The position numbers and the translations under genes were made by a program. The notes beneath the pieces are model-generated. The model searched no databases, was not told the DNA's origin, and saw nothing but the letters and a program-made list of their open reading frames with translations. Source: Pezicula radicicola (lineage: Eukaryota; Ascomycota; Leotiomycetes; Helotiales; Dermateaceae). From it: 64,000 nucleotides of DNA. Where the stretch lies: NCBI GenBank assembly GCA_003008705.1, contig PDUO01000017.1, forward strand, positions 561,827 through 625,826, given 5' to 3'. Shown one piece after another: positions 10,705-22,074 of this stretch (within the stretch, counting starts at the first letter, position 1; every line of letters starts with the position of its first letter).

Positions 10705-11837
10705 TTAGGGTGCAAGGATACAAGAGTACAAGGAAGGGATAATATGGGAAATAGCAGGTAGTGCTGAAACGGACAAATCCGAGGTACTAAGTGGATATGA
10801 ACCTACCCAGACAATCAATCCTTTGCGACCTGTCGTGACTTCGTCATCAATATCGCTTGCCGTAGATATCGTTTGGGAGGATGGAAGTCCCATGAATCTA
10901 TCTTCGAGAATGGGTCGATTTGATCTGACCACCTCACCAAAGAGATCTTCACATAGGGCCAAATGATCGAAGGTATTTTCCCATATGATCAGATTGTCCC
11001 GCATTTGAGCAAAGGGAAACATATTTATCCACGCGGAGTGCGGACAGCTGTTTTGCAAAGGCGTTGGAAGTAACGATGGTGGAAGGCTGGCATCGACGGA
11101 GTGGATAAGTGTAAGGCCCTCGCATAGATTCTGGTTCGACGGTAGAATTGGAAGTTCGTTGCTCGGCGCAGTGATTACCGCCGTAGTAGACAGGAGGGAC
11201 TTGTTGGATAGCAGAGCACGTAGAACGTTATGATGGATGAGATGAAGGAGGTGATCCGACGAGAGTGGGAAAGAAAATTCTATAGAAATGGATTCTGACA
11301 AAGCTTCTTCATGCTGAGCAGGATTTGAAAGTGATGTGATATCAATATCAGTTTGAGTTTGAGGATTACAAGATTTCGTCGAACTACCCGAATTGCTACT
11401 AGATGACTTTGTAGTGTCACTAACTAGCGGAGAAGCTTCATCAACTCGCCAACGTTCAACTTTATAAGGACGGCGCTGGGAGCTAGATTTATTATCCTGG
11501 TTTCGCTGCCCTGCATAGTCAGTTAGCATTGTGGCCTACGAAATATTACCTTAGTAAGAACACAGTAATCGGAAGGAGAAAGTATAGGCTTATAGGGCTA
11601 AAGGACGACTGCTATTGCCGATCGCTCCAACTTCGAGGGATAAACTGAAGCCATTTCTACCTCAAGACTACGGTGATTGCAGGGAGTAAATCAAACAGAT
11701 TGTAAAAAGAGAGACCGACTGTAAGCTCTTTGATTCAGTCTGTTCTGGATCCTCTTCCTTTCTTTTCGCTCTTCTATGACGTCATCCTGATACTTTGCCT
11801 TTGCAAGCCGCTGTATAGAAAAAAGGGTAGTAGTCAT
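10705..11837 (-). CDS. bZIP transcription factor with DUF3425 C-terminal region
   Basis: The basic region reads ERKERKRIQNRLNQRAY and is completed across a 209-nt intron (11511-11719) to RAYRQRNQDNKSSS, the AP-1-like NxxxQRxYR signature of fungal bZIPs. The leucine zipper is weak or absent, as is common in bZIP-DUF3425 proteins. The downstream exon carries a Ser-rich linker and then the DUF3425-type helical domain (DHLLHLIHHNVLRALLSNKSLL; CPHSAWINMFPFAQMRDNL). The N-terminus is uncertain: 11837 is the nearest ATG, but a CTATACAG acceptor lies just inside it, so an earlier exon may exist. The last 35 codons may also hide an intron at GTAGGT near 10806. It is likely nuclear; targets are unknown. 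It is divergent from the SDR at 12298. Confidence 0.75.
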
Positions 11838-12297
11838 GAGGAAGGATATGAAGGTATCGTAGAGGAGACGACAATGAATTATGGACTCAGATGAAAGAGG
11901 CAAGAAAGTCAGCCTGGAGAAATGTGTTGATTGTTCGTCGTTGGTGTACGGAGTAACCTCAAACCCGATGGCCGCGCTAGGCCCAGGATGGCAAAAAAGG
12001 TAATCCAATTTCAAGCCGAATTTATGCTGCGCTATCAAAAGCGAGATACATATCGCCGACCTCAAGTTCCAGCTATGTTATTTAGGACGAGAATGGATAT
12101 ATTGCCATCCAGCCTTGAGGCCACCCGTAAATTGGCCGCTTGAGCTCATAAGCACATCTCAAGGTATAAGGCGCGATGTGCTCCCGTACGGTTTGTTCTT
12201 TGTTCAATTCTCACTCAGACTGTAGCGATTTACTACTTAATATAATTATAGTCCAACCACCGCGATCCCCTTACAGATCACAGCCTATCATTACAAA
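11838..12297. other. Divergent promoter, bZIP and SDR genes
   Basis: About 460 bp of shared upstream sequence. The 70- and 124-codon frames here lack recognisable features. Part of this stretch may hold an unrecognised first exon of the bZIP gene. Confidence 0.35.
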
Positions 12298-13245
12298 ATG
12301 TTCAACCCCTCCAATCTTCCATCTCTCCAAGGCCGTATATTCCTCGTCACAGGCGGCAACACCGGTATTGGCTATGCGACCTGCCTCAACCTTGCTGCGA
12401 AAAATGCACGTGTATATATAGGTGCGAGGAGTCTTGAAAAAGCCGAGGAAGCAGTTGCAAAGATAAAGGAGTCACACCCGCAAGCAGACCTCCGCATCAT
12501 CATCCTCGACCACACCGCTCTTTCCAGCGTTGTTTCTGCGGCAGAGACCTTCAAGAGACAGGAGAAGCAGCTACATGGCTTGATTTTAAATGCAGGCATA
12601 ATGGCAGTTCCGTATGAAATCACGAAAGACGGGTTCGAAAGTCAAATGCAGGTCAATTGCCTTGCACACTGGGTGTTAACGACACATCTTCTCTCTACCC
12701 TCCTCGCAACTGCGCGAACTGAGCCAGGCACTGTTCGAGTCGCCTGCGTATCAAGTGAAGGTCACAAGACTTTTGGTACGAAGGGCATGCTTTACGGAGA
12801 AGAAGACATCAAGAACGCAGGGCCTTTTGGACGCTATGGCCTTAGCAAACTGGCAAATGTTATACATGCGAAGAACCTCAATGAGCAATATGGTCCTGGT
12901 AGCGCTAGTGCTAAAGCTGGTAATGGAGAGATCTGGACAGCGAGTTTGCATCCGGGATTTATCGCCACGCAGCTCAATGAGAAGAATCGAGACCGAGCGT
13001 CTTGGAAATTGTCTTGGATCCATCCTGTGTTGATGATGTTTGGCATCATGCGGCCGTGGGATGAGGGATGCATTTCAAGCTTATATGTTGGTGCGAGTCC
13101 AGAGTTTAAAGGAGAGATGAGCGGGTCGTACTTCGATCACAAGACGAACATCAAGCGGCCGAATCCTTCTGCGAATGATGCTGAAGAGAGGAAGAAGCTG
13201 GAGATTTGGACGGCAGAAAAGATGAAGGCGGGTGGGTGGATTTGA
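12298..13245 (+). CDS. Short-chain dehydrogenase/reductase (retinol dehydrogenase/WWOX-like)
   Basis: A single exon encodes 315 residues. The Rossmann NAD(P) loop TGGNTGIG lies near residue 20, with GARS after beta-2 suggesting NADP preference. NAG lies near residue 100, the catalytic Ser in CVSSEGHK at 152-153, and the catalytic pair Y180-x3-K184 in YGLSK. HPGFIATQL follows the active site, as in classical SDRs that close over the cofactor. The sequence resembles fungal retinol-dehydrogenase/WW-domain-oxidoreductase-like SDRs, which are catalytically active but mostly uncharacterised. There is no signal peptide. The ATG at 12298 is well placed because the Rossmann strand begins 14 residues later. 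Confidence 0.9.
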   Translation: MFNPSNLPSLQGRIFLVTGGNTGIGYATCLNLAAKNARVYIGARSLEKAEEAVAKIKESHPQADLRIIILDHTALSSVVSAAETFKRQEKQLHGLILNAGIMAVPYEITKDGFESQMQVNCLAHWVLTTHLLSTLLATARTEPGTVRVACVSSEGHKTFGTKGMLYGEEDIKNAGPFGRYGLSKLANVIHAKNLNEQYGPGSASAKAGNGEIWTASLHPGFIATQLNEKNRDRASWKLSWIHPVLMMFGIMRPWDEGCISSLYVGASPEFKGEMSGSYFDHKTNIKRPNPSANDAEERKKLEIWTAEKMKAGGWI

Positions 13246-13681
13246 TAGTCCTTGTACTTGATACTACGACATTGACAGCACCCACATCGCCCCCCTACTA
13301 GACTCGTCAAAAGGAACATGCCGTTTGTACAAGCCAGATCGAGAAGGGCTGAACTGCACTCTGCCTTTTATAACTCAGCCGAGCTCGAGGTTGGACATGG
13401 CTGGTCTTTTATGGTTGATTGTCATACTTGAGTAAAATGAATGCAAGACACAACATCTTTCTTCTAGATTCTCGATGAAAGACTCTTCATGAAATTACCG
13501 TCAGTTAACACCTTCAACCTCCCTCAAATGTATATCTCGTATTCGACGCCAGTTTGATTTTAAGCTTTTTCCTTGCATCAGGTACCCCGCGGCGCCCAGA
13601 AAAACAGAAAAACCACAGTGATGGAACGGAAATTCGCGGAGAAAACAAGGAAGCTCGGCGTGGGCCGGGTCCGTTGTCAAG

Positions 13682-13724
13682 CTTCTCCTCTCCTCTCTCC
13701 CCTCTCCCCTCTCCCCTCTTCCCC
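13682..13724 (+). repeat. Homopyrimidine tract, CCCCTCT-type microsatellite
   Basis: Forty-three consecutive pyrimidines with a repeated CTCTCCC unit. Such mirror-like tracts can form triplex DNA; any role is speculative. Confidence 0.7.
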
Positions 13725-14604
13725 AGGCGCACCAGGCGCCCAGGAAAAGTCAATGAACATGACAATTTTGATGGGTGAAGGGTTAGGGCTGCAAGATCAT
13801 AAATCCAGTGCCTTGGCTATATGCGCCAAGCTTCCCAACTTCCAATGCGACGGTGAGTATGTTGGTTGGGTTCTGGGATCAATATCACCTGAGATGACAA
13901 TCATTACTATTTCACGGTCGGAAACACCGAACACAGCATGTGGTGGGAAAAGAAACTGTGTAACGTAGGTAGACATCGCACATCGGAGATTTGGCATTCT
14001 GGAAGTCCCAACGTTATGTAGTTGATCAGGAAGGCCAAGCCATTATTCTATTGACTACTGTACAACATATTTAGTTGAGGACATGAGGTTTTTTTTTCTG
14101 TTTGTGGTATAACATGACTGTGCCAATAGCTGGCTGATGCTTAAATCCCCACATAAGCTTTGGCTGCTCTGGGGAATTTGGTCGACTCCGCAATGCAAGG
14201 GTCATAGAGTCTCCGGAGCAATGCTTGATTTTATTGGCTTGGCAGCCAAAAAGCTTGCATCTGGTCAAGGATTTCAAAGGGATTCGACTGGGGCCTCCGG
14301 ACTTCAGCGCCACATTACTGGCTCAATGCTTGTTCCCATGGACGAAGCACCCAACAGCAAAGAAAACCGCCAAAAAGCGGTAGTACGTACAGGATGACGG
14401 CAGGCTGTTGAGTGGCTTCTCTTCGACCTCCCACCTTGCAAAACGGTTATGACTACGGGTTCGCTCGGATTTGCTGCCCTCATTCAGGGTTACAGCATGC
14501 TGAGATCATCCACCGATGGCCGAAGCGCTTTCGTATGTATGTCTTGGAGGGGCACAGCTGGGCCTACACTGCAGTGCGGTTGCAGTATCGGACGCCGACG
14601 CCAG

Positions 14605-14667
14605 CTGGGGGGCTCAAAGTCAGTCAGGGAAGCTTCTGAGCTCTCATCCCCGCTGGCTCCTCCCCGC
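14605..14667. promoter_or_regulatory. Candidate CreA/Mig1 sites upstream of JEN1-like gene
   Basis: Three SYGGRG matches lie within 63 bp, about 280-340 bp before the ATG: CTGGGG at 14605-14610, and GCGGGG on the minus strand at 14648-14653 and 14662-14667. JEN1-type transporters are glucose-repressed through Mig1/CreA in several fungi, so the cluster is plausible. The motif is short and matches by chance are common. Confidence 0.4.
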
Positions 14668-14947
14668 GGCAAAGATCCAGCCAGCAGTCACGAAAAGGCC
14701 CGATGAAGCATAAGTAGTCGCGCCTCCCTCAAGAACTTAGGACTTGCTCCTATGCTTCTTTCCTACACCTGCCGTGGTCATCGTCAGTTCAGAAGGCCAA
14801 GAAATGTAAGCATACATCACATATATCATTTCCTCTTCACCTCGCGACCTAGTCACTTTACTATTCTTGCTCCATACTATCTCTTCCTAAGACCCCAATT
14901 GTCCTCAGTACTCGAAAACCCAATAGACTGGTCAATTCGAAGCCGTC

Positions 14948-16751
14948 ATGGCTGAACACTATCCCGAGGACAAAGGAGTCGGCGCAGCTCCAGTACACAA
15001 TGAGACTCGCGGCAACGTCCCCCTCCATGAGTCTCACGATCCAGTAGAAATGAGCGTGGGCGAGTATGCGCGGACTCGTCTATCGACGCTGAAGCCTCCG
15101 ATGCATAAGGCGCCGAATCCAATCACCCTTCTGCGAATGCTTACTTTGAAACAATGGCTGTTCTTTGCAGTTGGGTTCGCCGGCTGGGTAAGTAATAGAA
15201 TATCACCATGAATCTGTATCCTCAAAAGCAGTAGCTGATGGTTTTCTAGACTTGGGATGCCTTCGACTTCTTCACTGTTTCTCTGACAGTCACCGAGATC
15301 GGTGAAACCTTTGATAAGACGAATACACAAATCACCTGGGGTATCACACTAGTTTTGATGTTGCGGTCTGTCGGTTCCGTTATTTTTGGGCTTGCTGCCG
15401 ATCGATATGGGAGGAAGTGGCCTTTTGTCGTCAACAATATTCTGTTCATTGTATTAGAATTGGTATGTTGATTCTCCTGGCATACTTGCGCACCTTGTTA
15501 ACACAATTAGGGGACTGGTTTCACGCAGAATTACAACCAATTTCTGGCATGCCGCGCGTTGTTCGGAATTGCGATGGGTGGTTTGTATGGAAATGCTGCC
15601 GCAACTGCACTTGAAGATTGTCCGGAGGAAGCACGTGGTCTTATTTCTGGTATTCTTCAACAAGGTGTAAGTCAACTGAAGAAACTGTGGTGAATTTGTT
15701 GCTAAACTGTTAGTAGTATGCTTTTGGTTATCTTCTTGCAACTGTATTTTCCAGGGCGCTTGTTGGTACCACATCCCACGGATGGAGACCTCTTTTCTGG
15801 TTCGGAGCTTGCCCACCTGTCTTGATCATCATCTTCCGTCTCTGCCTGCCAGAAACCGATGCGTATAAGGAGCGTGTATTGGTTAGAAATGAGAAGGGAA
15901 ATATCGGAAAGACCTTCGTTGCGGAAGGAAAGGTAGCACTCAAGAGACATTGGCTGCTTTTGACGTACTTGGTTCTTCTCATGGCTGGCTTCAACTTTAT
16001 GGTCAGTTCTCCAGCTTCCAAAAGTGAACCATTGCTAACAAATGAATAGTCCCACGGGTCACAAGATCTTTATCCAACAATGTTAAAAAATCAATACAAT
16101 AAAAGCGCCGATGCCGTCACCGTTACTCAAGTCGTAGCAAACCTAGGTGCTATGGCTGGCGGGACCACTATCGGCTACTGTTCCCAAGTCTTCGGCCGTC
16201 GTTTCTCAATAATCTTCATCTGCATCATCGGCGGAGCCCTCTTATATCCATATACCTTCACCTCTAGTTCCGCCGTCATCGCTGCTGCATTTTTCGAGCA
16301 GTTCTGTGTCCAAGGAGCTTGGGGAGTTATCCCAATCCACTTGATGGAACTCTCACCCGGTAGTTTCCGTACATTTGTGGTCGGTACCTCATACCAACTC
16401 GGCAATCTGGTGTCTTCAGCTTCCTCAACAATAGAATCAACCATCGGTTCTCGCTTTCCTCTACCCCCGAAGGGCAAAACGGAACGTTACCAATACGGTA
16501 AAGTTATCTGTATTTTCATGGGCTGCGTCTACGTTTATGTCATCATTTTAACCTTTGTCGGTCCCGAGTATTTGAGACGATCTTTCGAGGTTAGGGACGA
16601 TGAAGATATGGCAGTTGCGGCTGGCCACGAAACAATTGAGCATGCACTTGCCAGACGCGGAGTCGTTGATCCCGCAGTTAGTGATCGTGACGACGTTGCC
16701 GTTGCCGAAAAGTCTACGGGAAGAGGAGTTGAGAATCGCAGTGAGGTGTAA
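14948..16751 (+). CDS. jen1: JEN1-type proton-coupled monocarboxylate/dicarboxylate transporter
   Basis: Five exons (14948-15187, 15250-15462, 15511-15666, 15717-16001, 16050-16751), all joining in phase 0, give 531 residues. It is a major facilitator superfamily sugar/acid transporter with about 12 membrane segments. The MFS loop signature is visible in ADRYGRKWPFV, and RALFGIAMGGLYGNAAATALED is closely Jen1-like. The Jen family signature NxxS/THxS/TQDxxxT is met at the exon 4/5 junction as FNFM-SHGSQDLYPT. Jen proteins import lactate, pyruvate or succinate with protons at the plasma membrane and are induced on non-fermentable carbon. Candidate CreA sites lie upstream. The next gene is a Zn2Cys6 regulator in the same orientation. 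Confidence 0.92.
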
Positions 16752-17050
16752 TGGATTCGGTGTTATTCAGGAGGGGAAGTATTGATCATGATTTAATTTG
16801 AGCTGGATATGTGCCATTCTTTGGATCGTGTTGATTTTTGTAGCTCGAGCTCCAACAGAGAATCCGAGGAGAAGGGGACTGGTCATGGAGAATGAACAGA
16901 ATGAGAATGATACCCAAACTATAACTTCGCTGCGATGAATTTTGGACAGGTAGGTAAGGTATTTTGGTCACGTGCCTATGGCATCGGTAGATGAAAAACA
17001 AAGCCGGCATCCACTTTCATGCTTTTAAAAACATTCTCAGCCGCGGGAAC

Positions 17051-19692
17051 ATGGCAACCTCACACACTCGATTACAGAAAGCTTGTATGCCATGTAGACT
17101 TAGAAAGGTTCGCTGTAGGGATTGCCCATCCCTAAGGCCATCTATAGACTTCACAAGTGTTGACGTAGAAGGTTAGGCGGAGGCTCCCATCCGTGTGCAA
17201 ATTGCATTGTAAGCTTCCTCTATAGATATGCACAGTTGCTGTTGCTAATTGGGCTGAGGACCGGAGAGAGTCTTGTGAATATGCACCAGCCAAATCCCGG
17301 AGAAGACCACGAGGACCCGGCGGGCACATCGAAAGACGCGTTGCGGGCACAATAGCCAAGCATCCACAACCCAATAGTTTTCAAGAAACCCAACTCGGCG
17401 GGTTTTCCACCTTGTCTACAGGAGTGCCTAAACCCCCTATAAGTTTTACAACCAACAATCAAGCCGGGTATATTGACAGAGTAGGACCCCCTGTAGCTTC
17501 CACACAGCTTCTTGATAATGTTACCATCCTGTCACAAAGTGATGATAGTATCATGGAGGCTACAACGTCTGGGACAGATACTTCCACAGAGAAATGGGCG
17601 AATCCATGCTGCACGAGCGGAATACCAAGTTGTACTGATGTGAATGTGTCCACTAATTGTGAGAATGGGGATGTTCAGGAAAACGTATGTATGCTTCCCT
17701 TGGCGCGTCTTATTGAATGTCTAGTCGCTGATTTATCCAGCCAAACTGGCAATACCATGGTGTGTATATTGCAAGAGCCAGTCTTGGGCAGTGCTGAATC
17801 TCATAGGGCCATCTTCATTTCTATCGATATGCTCCTTGCCCGGCATCGATTGGGTTTCCTCAATAACACAGCTTCCCGGGTTTCGGGAAGTTGCTAAAGG
17901 GCTATCTACGCTATTGAGTCATCATCTTACATCTTGCCCTAAGATTTCTCAAGATTTGATTGCTGAACCCGACAGCGAGACAGCATGGAAATTCTCTCGA
18001 GGTTTGCTACAACCAATCGTGAGATACTTGCTTCCACTAAACGCTACTTGTAGCATATTTTGAGAATAGTTTTGAGGCTAGGCTCGGTATAGTCTCTCGA
18101 CCCGCCTTTGAAAACAGGCTGAAGCTACATTTCATGCCAGGGAACAACACTATTTCAGATCCTGCGTGGTTCGCTTTAAGGAATACAATATATGCATCCG
18201 GGTGCCGAATTGAGATGTCAAAGAGCACTTCCTCGGTTCTCGATATCCAAGCTTGTGCCTGGAAGCATTTCGAAAAAGCTCTGTCTGTACATACCGAGCT
18301 TCTTTTTTCCGCCACTGGACTTATGGCCGTTGAAGCTTTGGCTGCAATGGTATGTAAAAGCCCCCAATATCTGAATATCAATTGATTAATTCTTTTCTAG
18401 AGTCATTACGTTGAGGGAATTGGGGCTCCCGGAATTGAGTACATGCTTTGTTCTTCTGCAGTCCGACTAGCACAGTCAAAAGGACTTCATAGACAGCCTT
18501 CATCAATCTGGAACTTATCCCATGAAGAAATTCAGCGGCGAAATTGGTTGTTCTGGGCCATCTATGCATACGAAAAGCACATTTCCTCACGTTCTGGTCG
18601 TCCTTCTGTGAGTATCCGATGTGCATGAAAAAATCTTTTAATTAACTATAGTAGGTTATTGACGACCTTGATGTTAGTTGCGCCTTACCGACATCGCCAC
18701 CGAAAGGAACTAGTGTTAATTTGGAGTTTTTCATCTACGTAGTAGAGCATGCCAAATTATCCTCACTTATAATTAGGAATCTTGCCACAGCGAAGGCACT
18801 TCGCCAGCCACTGGGCGATATTATGAAAATAACACGAGAAATGCATCAGAAGCTTGAGGAGTGGCGCTGCTCTCTACCATTTGAGTTGCAACCGACCGCA
18901 GCTTTCATTCCACATCATTTGCCTGCTGGGTTAACAAAAGACGATGTATTGTATATCCGCTATTCATACGCTGGTAGCCTAATTGATATTCATTCTGTCT
19001 TTACGTCGCCGTGGAACAAAACCGTATACAATAATGTTCAGTCCTCGGCCATAAGGGACCAAATTTCAATTAGCGCTACTCATGCAATTGAAAGTGCTCG
19101 AAGCATCATTCTAAGCACCAATTACATTGAGCTCTCTGCTGCAACACCTACATGGTCAGTTACGTGTATCCTTTCATTCCAAACAGGCCTCTGACATTTC
19201 TCATATGACAGGCTGGCAGTCTATTATCCTCTTGTCAGCATGATCAAACTATTCATACATGTCCTGCAGCACCCTTGTCAAGAAAGTATCAAGGCACATG
19301 TTGCGCTTATGGATATAGGTACAGGCCATTTTAGTCGTTTGGAGCTTGTAGCACCGCAGTTATCAATTCCATTCACAAGAGAGATCGCTAGCCTCGCTCG
19401 TACAGTGGTGGAAAGAGCATCCAAGAACCTTTCGACTAAGGAAGCGCTTCCGGCGGTAGTTTCAGAGTTGAGGGAGTTCACTGGTAAAGTACCGTCAGTC
19501 TCCGTTGCAGATGGAATACAGCAACCCGCTGAAGACGCTGAGTTGGATGATGCTCTGGACAGCGGAATTCTAACCGACGATATGAACTTTGTAAACCTGT
19601 ATAGCGAGGATTGGAGCGCTTTACTGTCCTCATTTCCAGGGTCTGGCGAACATATTAGTATTTCTCCAGCTGGACGAGAGGATTACTGGTAA
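17051..19692 (+). CDS. Zn(II)2Cys6 transcription factor with fungal-specific TF domain
   Basis: The binuclear zinc cluster is spread over three exons: KACMPCRLRKVRC (ATG at 17051), then SHPCANC around 17188-17211, then DRRESCEYAPAKSRRRPRG near 17262. This gives six cysteines in the expected CxxCx6C and CxxCx6-8C spacing. Later exons carry the fungal_trans (PF04082) middle region: SHYVEGIGAPGIEYML, AVRLAQSKGLHRQPS, EIQRRNWLFWAIYAYEKHISSRSGRPS, then the C-terminal helical part. The acidic tail (DDMNFVNLYSEDWSALL) may activate. Total length is about 700 residues; the exon boundary near 17745-17800 is not resolved. The position 300 bp after the carboxylate transporter suggests, but does not prove, that it regulates that gene. 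Confidence 0.85.
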
Positions 19693-20216
19693 AATATCTG
19701 AACATTACAATTTATCTACAGCTGTGGTCCTGGTTTGAATTCACAAATTCTCGTGAACATGTGCAGCCATTAGAGATTTGTTCAGTATGCTCTATGGTGC
19801 TCTTGCTCTAACAGGGAGTGAAATTCGAGCAGAAGTATCGACTCAAAGCTCCTATGTAGTATACAAGAAGCGAAGTCGCGCTCATTAGAGAAACGAAATT
19901 GTGCGTGGCCTGAATGTATTTCTCTTATTCCAACCTCAAAAAGTTTGTAGCTGCTTGTAGATCTATCTCTTGTGCCCCGCAATCCTGCCTGTCAAGGGAT
20001 TCCTGGTTTATGGCGGCTCTCGAAATGGGACGACAACGGTATTGCAATGATCGCAACCAACTATCAACTTATTTACATGCACGGAATGATAGATGAAACT
20101 CTCGCTGTATTTTGGGGAGGGAATAGCAGAAGATTCTCTCATGCCAACACAGGTAATGACAGTAAAATTTCAAGCTACGACTATGCCAACAATGAAACAA
20201 CCAACTAGCTCCAAAA
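19693..20216. other. Convergent spacer
   Basis: This stretch lies between the 3' ends of the Zn2Cys6 and NmrA-like genes. It is AT-rich and I see no supported gene. Confidence 0.35.
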
Positions 20217-21389
20217 TCACAACTTGCTCCAGTCCAAGCTTTTGAAGACACTCTCAAGTCCAACAAGCTTCTCTGTAACACCCAAATCCTCACTAGTAAG
20301 AAGACCCTCCCTACCCCAACTCTTCTCCTTTGCAGCGTCCCAAAACTCAAGCATGAGACTCACTTCCTTACCCCACTTTGGCCACATAGTGTCATATTGC
20401 TCAGGAGAAACATTCAGATACAATGCTGGTTTTCCCGTAACCTTACTCCATACTTTCAGCATATCACTAGTGGTTATAGTTTCGGTCGCTGCTAGCACGT
20501 ATTTTGATGGTAGGGTGAGTTTTGGTTGCTTGAAGATGGCAAGGACGTAGTGTCCTAGGTTTTCTTTGGTGTTGCCGAGGGTTGTTATTGGTGTTGATGG
20601 GGATATTGGCATGTGTTGGATGTATTGTCCTGTGGTTGCCTAGATATAAGAGACATTGCATTAGCCAAATATATAACTTGAAGTCTTGATTCTTCTACTT
20701 ATAATCCACCAGAGTGTATGAAGAGAGACATACACCAGTGTGAAGGGAAAAAAAAAACTTACCACAAAATTAGGCTGAAACATAGGCATCACAATATTGG
20801 TCGCATAAAAAGAAACCCAAAGATAAGTAGTCTTCTCATGCAAATCCTTCAAATCATTCTTAATGAATTCATCAACGATGAACTTGCTTTCGAAATGAGG
20901 AACAGAAAATTTCCCATTTGAAATCGCTTTGTTATCTGGAAGTGTACTCCAGATATAATGTTCCAAGGTAGAAGTCTTGGAAGCTGCATTTGCGAGATTG
21001 ATTCCTTGCTTGGATTCTATTTGGATGGTTTCTTCTGGGGTGTGTGTTGCGAATGGGGCGAAGAAATCTGTTACTGCGAAGATTGCTGAGGAGCCCTAAA
21101 ACGTATCAGTACCTTACTATACCATACCGTGTTCGTAACGTAATATTAGGGGGAGAGAAGAGTTTATATTGATGAATTTACGTACCTGGAATGCCTTTAC
21201 CAATGATTCTTCATCATTGAAATCAGCTGATACCATCTCAACTCCTCTGGCACTGAGTTCCTTTGCTGAAGGACTTGACAAATTACGAGTCACTCCCCGC
21301 ACTTTGTAGGTACCATCCTTCAAAGCTGCTTCGATGACGGAACCTCCTTGTGTGCCGGTAGCTCCTATAATTGTTAGGATTGGTGCCAT
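20217..21389 (-). pseudogene. NmrA-like NAD(P)-binding protein with a one-base frameshift
   Basis: Exons 21389-21186, 21096-20763 and 20639-20217 would give about 326 residues. The N-terminal dinucleotide loop is GATGTQGGSV, followed by RGVTRNLSS, as in NmrA-type regulators and isoflavone-reductase-like SDRs that bind NAD(P) without the catalytic Tyr. Exon 2 begins GSSAIFAVTDFF and continues PEETIQIESKQGINLANAA, but the two halves are in different frames. One extra base at the GG of 21060-21061 breaks the otherwise conserved DFF-APFA junction, and the original frame then meets a stop. It is either a recent loss-of-function allele or a sequence error. All introns have good borders and the rest is well preserved, so the change is recent. 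Confidence 0.75.
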
Positions 21390-22074
21390 TTTTGCTCAAA
21401 AAGAGGAAGGGTTTCAATGGTTTTTGAAATTGGGAAGGTTGAGTAAGGTGAGGACGAAGTTGTAGAATCTGAGATGTGATGATGGAATTGTTTCTAGCTG
21501 GTGAGTAGGCCGTTCTTATAATGATTTCCTGACCCTCTTTACTCCACTAAATATTTGTAACCTGAGTTGACCAACTAATACGTGAATGTAACAACTACCG
21601 AACCTGCTCGGTACTTGGAAGCACATATTACGCTTTACTTTTTATGTTCGGCCCGGATGTATTCTGCAGTCTTAGCGAGGGGATGAGCTGTAAGCGAGGC
21701 CAGTTAGCTACCTCCCTCGCCTCCGACATAACAGGGTCGGCAGAGTCGTCGGTCCCAAGCTTCGAATGCTATGATAATAAGGCAATGTCTACGTGGTGAA
21801 TGCGAAGTGAGGTGGTCTATTAAGCGAGGCCGGCAGTTGAATAGTTTAGGCCGATTTTGTACTGGAAGTTTTCAAGCATAACAGTATTTTGTGATACTGC
21901 TCGCTTAATATGCAAATGCCATGAATGTGCCAAGACCGGAAATTCTGGTTAGATTATAAAGCGAGTTAACTGTACTACTTATAGCGAGACTCACAATTGC
22001 TTTTTCTAGGAGCTTTTTGTCTTCCAAAATTAAAAGCAGATTTGAATTGTATGTTTCAAATGGAACTGACAGAT
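21390..22074. other. Spacer between NmrA-like and UNC93-like genes
   Basis: Contains two copies of TAAGCGAGGCC (near 21691 and 21821). I see no gene or named regulatory element. Confidence 0.35.

Larger units (their letters stand above)
13246..14947. other. Long intergenic region upstream of the JEN1-like gene
   Basis: Open frames of 60-130 codons here are GC-rich shadows without domain-like sequence. The region includes a 43-nt pure pyrimidine tract (13682-13724) flanked by GGCGCC-containing sequence, and candidate carbon-catabolite sites close to the transporter gene. I see no gene. Confidence 0.4.

Noticed and set aside
13573..13968. 131-codon plus-strand frame over a GC- and CT-rich segment
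   Set aside because: Composition reflects the pyrimidine tract and repeated GGCGCC sequence; overlapping frames on both strands look equally open and no domain is visible.
20661..20966. Treating the NmrA-like exon as an independent gene
   Set aside because: It is the middle exon of the frameshifted NmrA-like gene and opens at a TTG.
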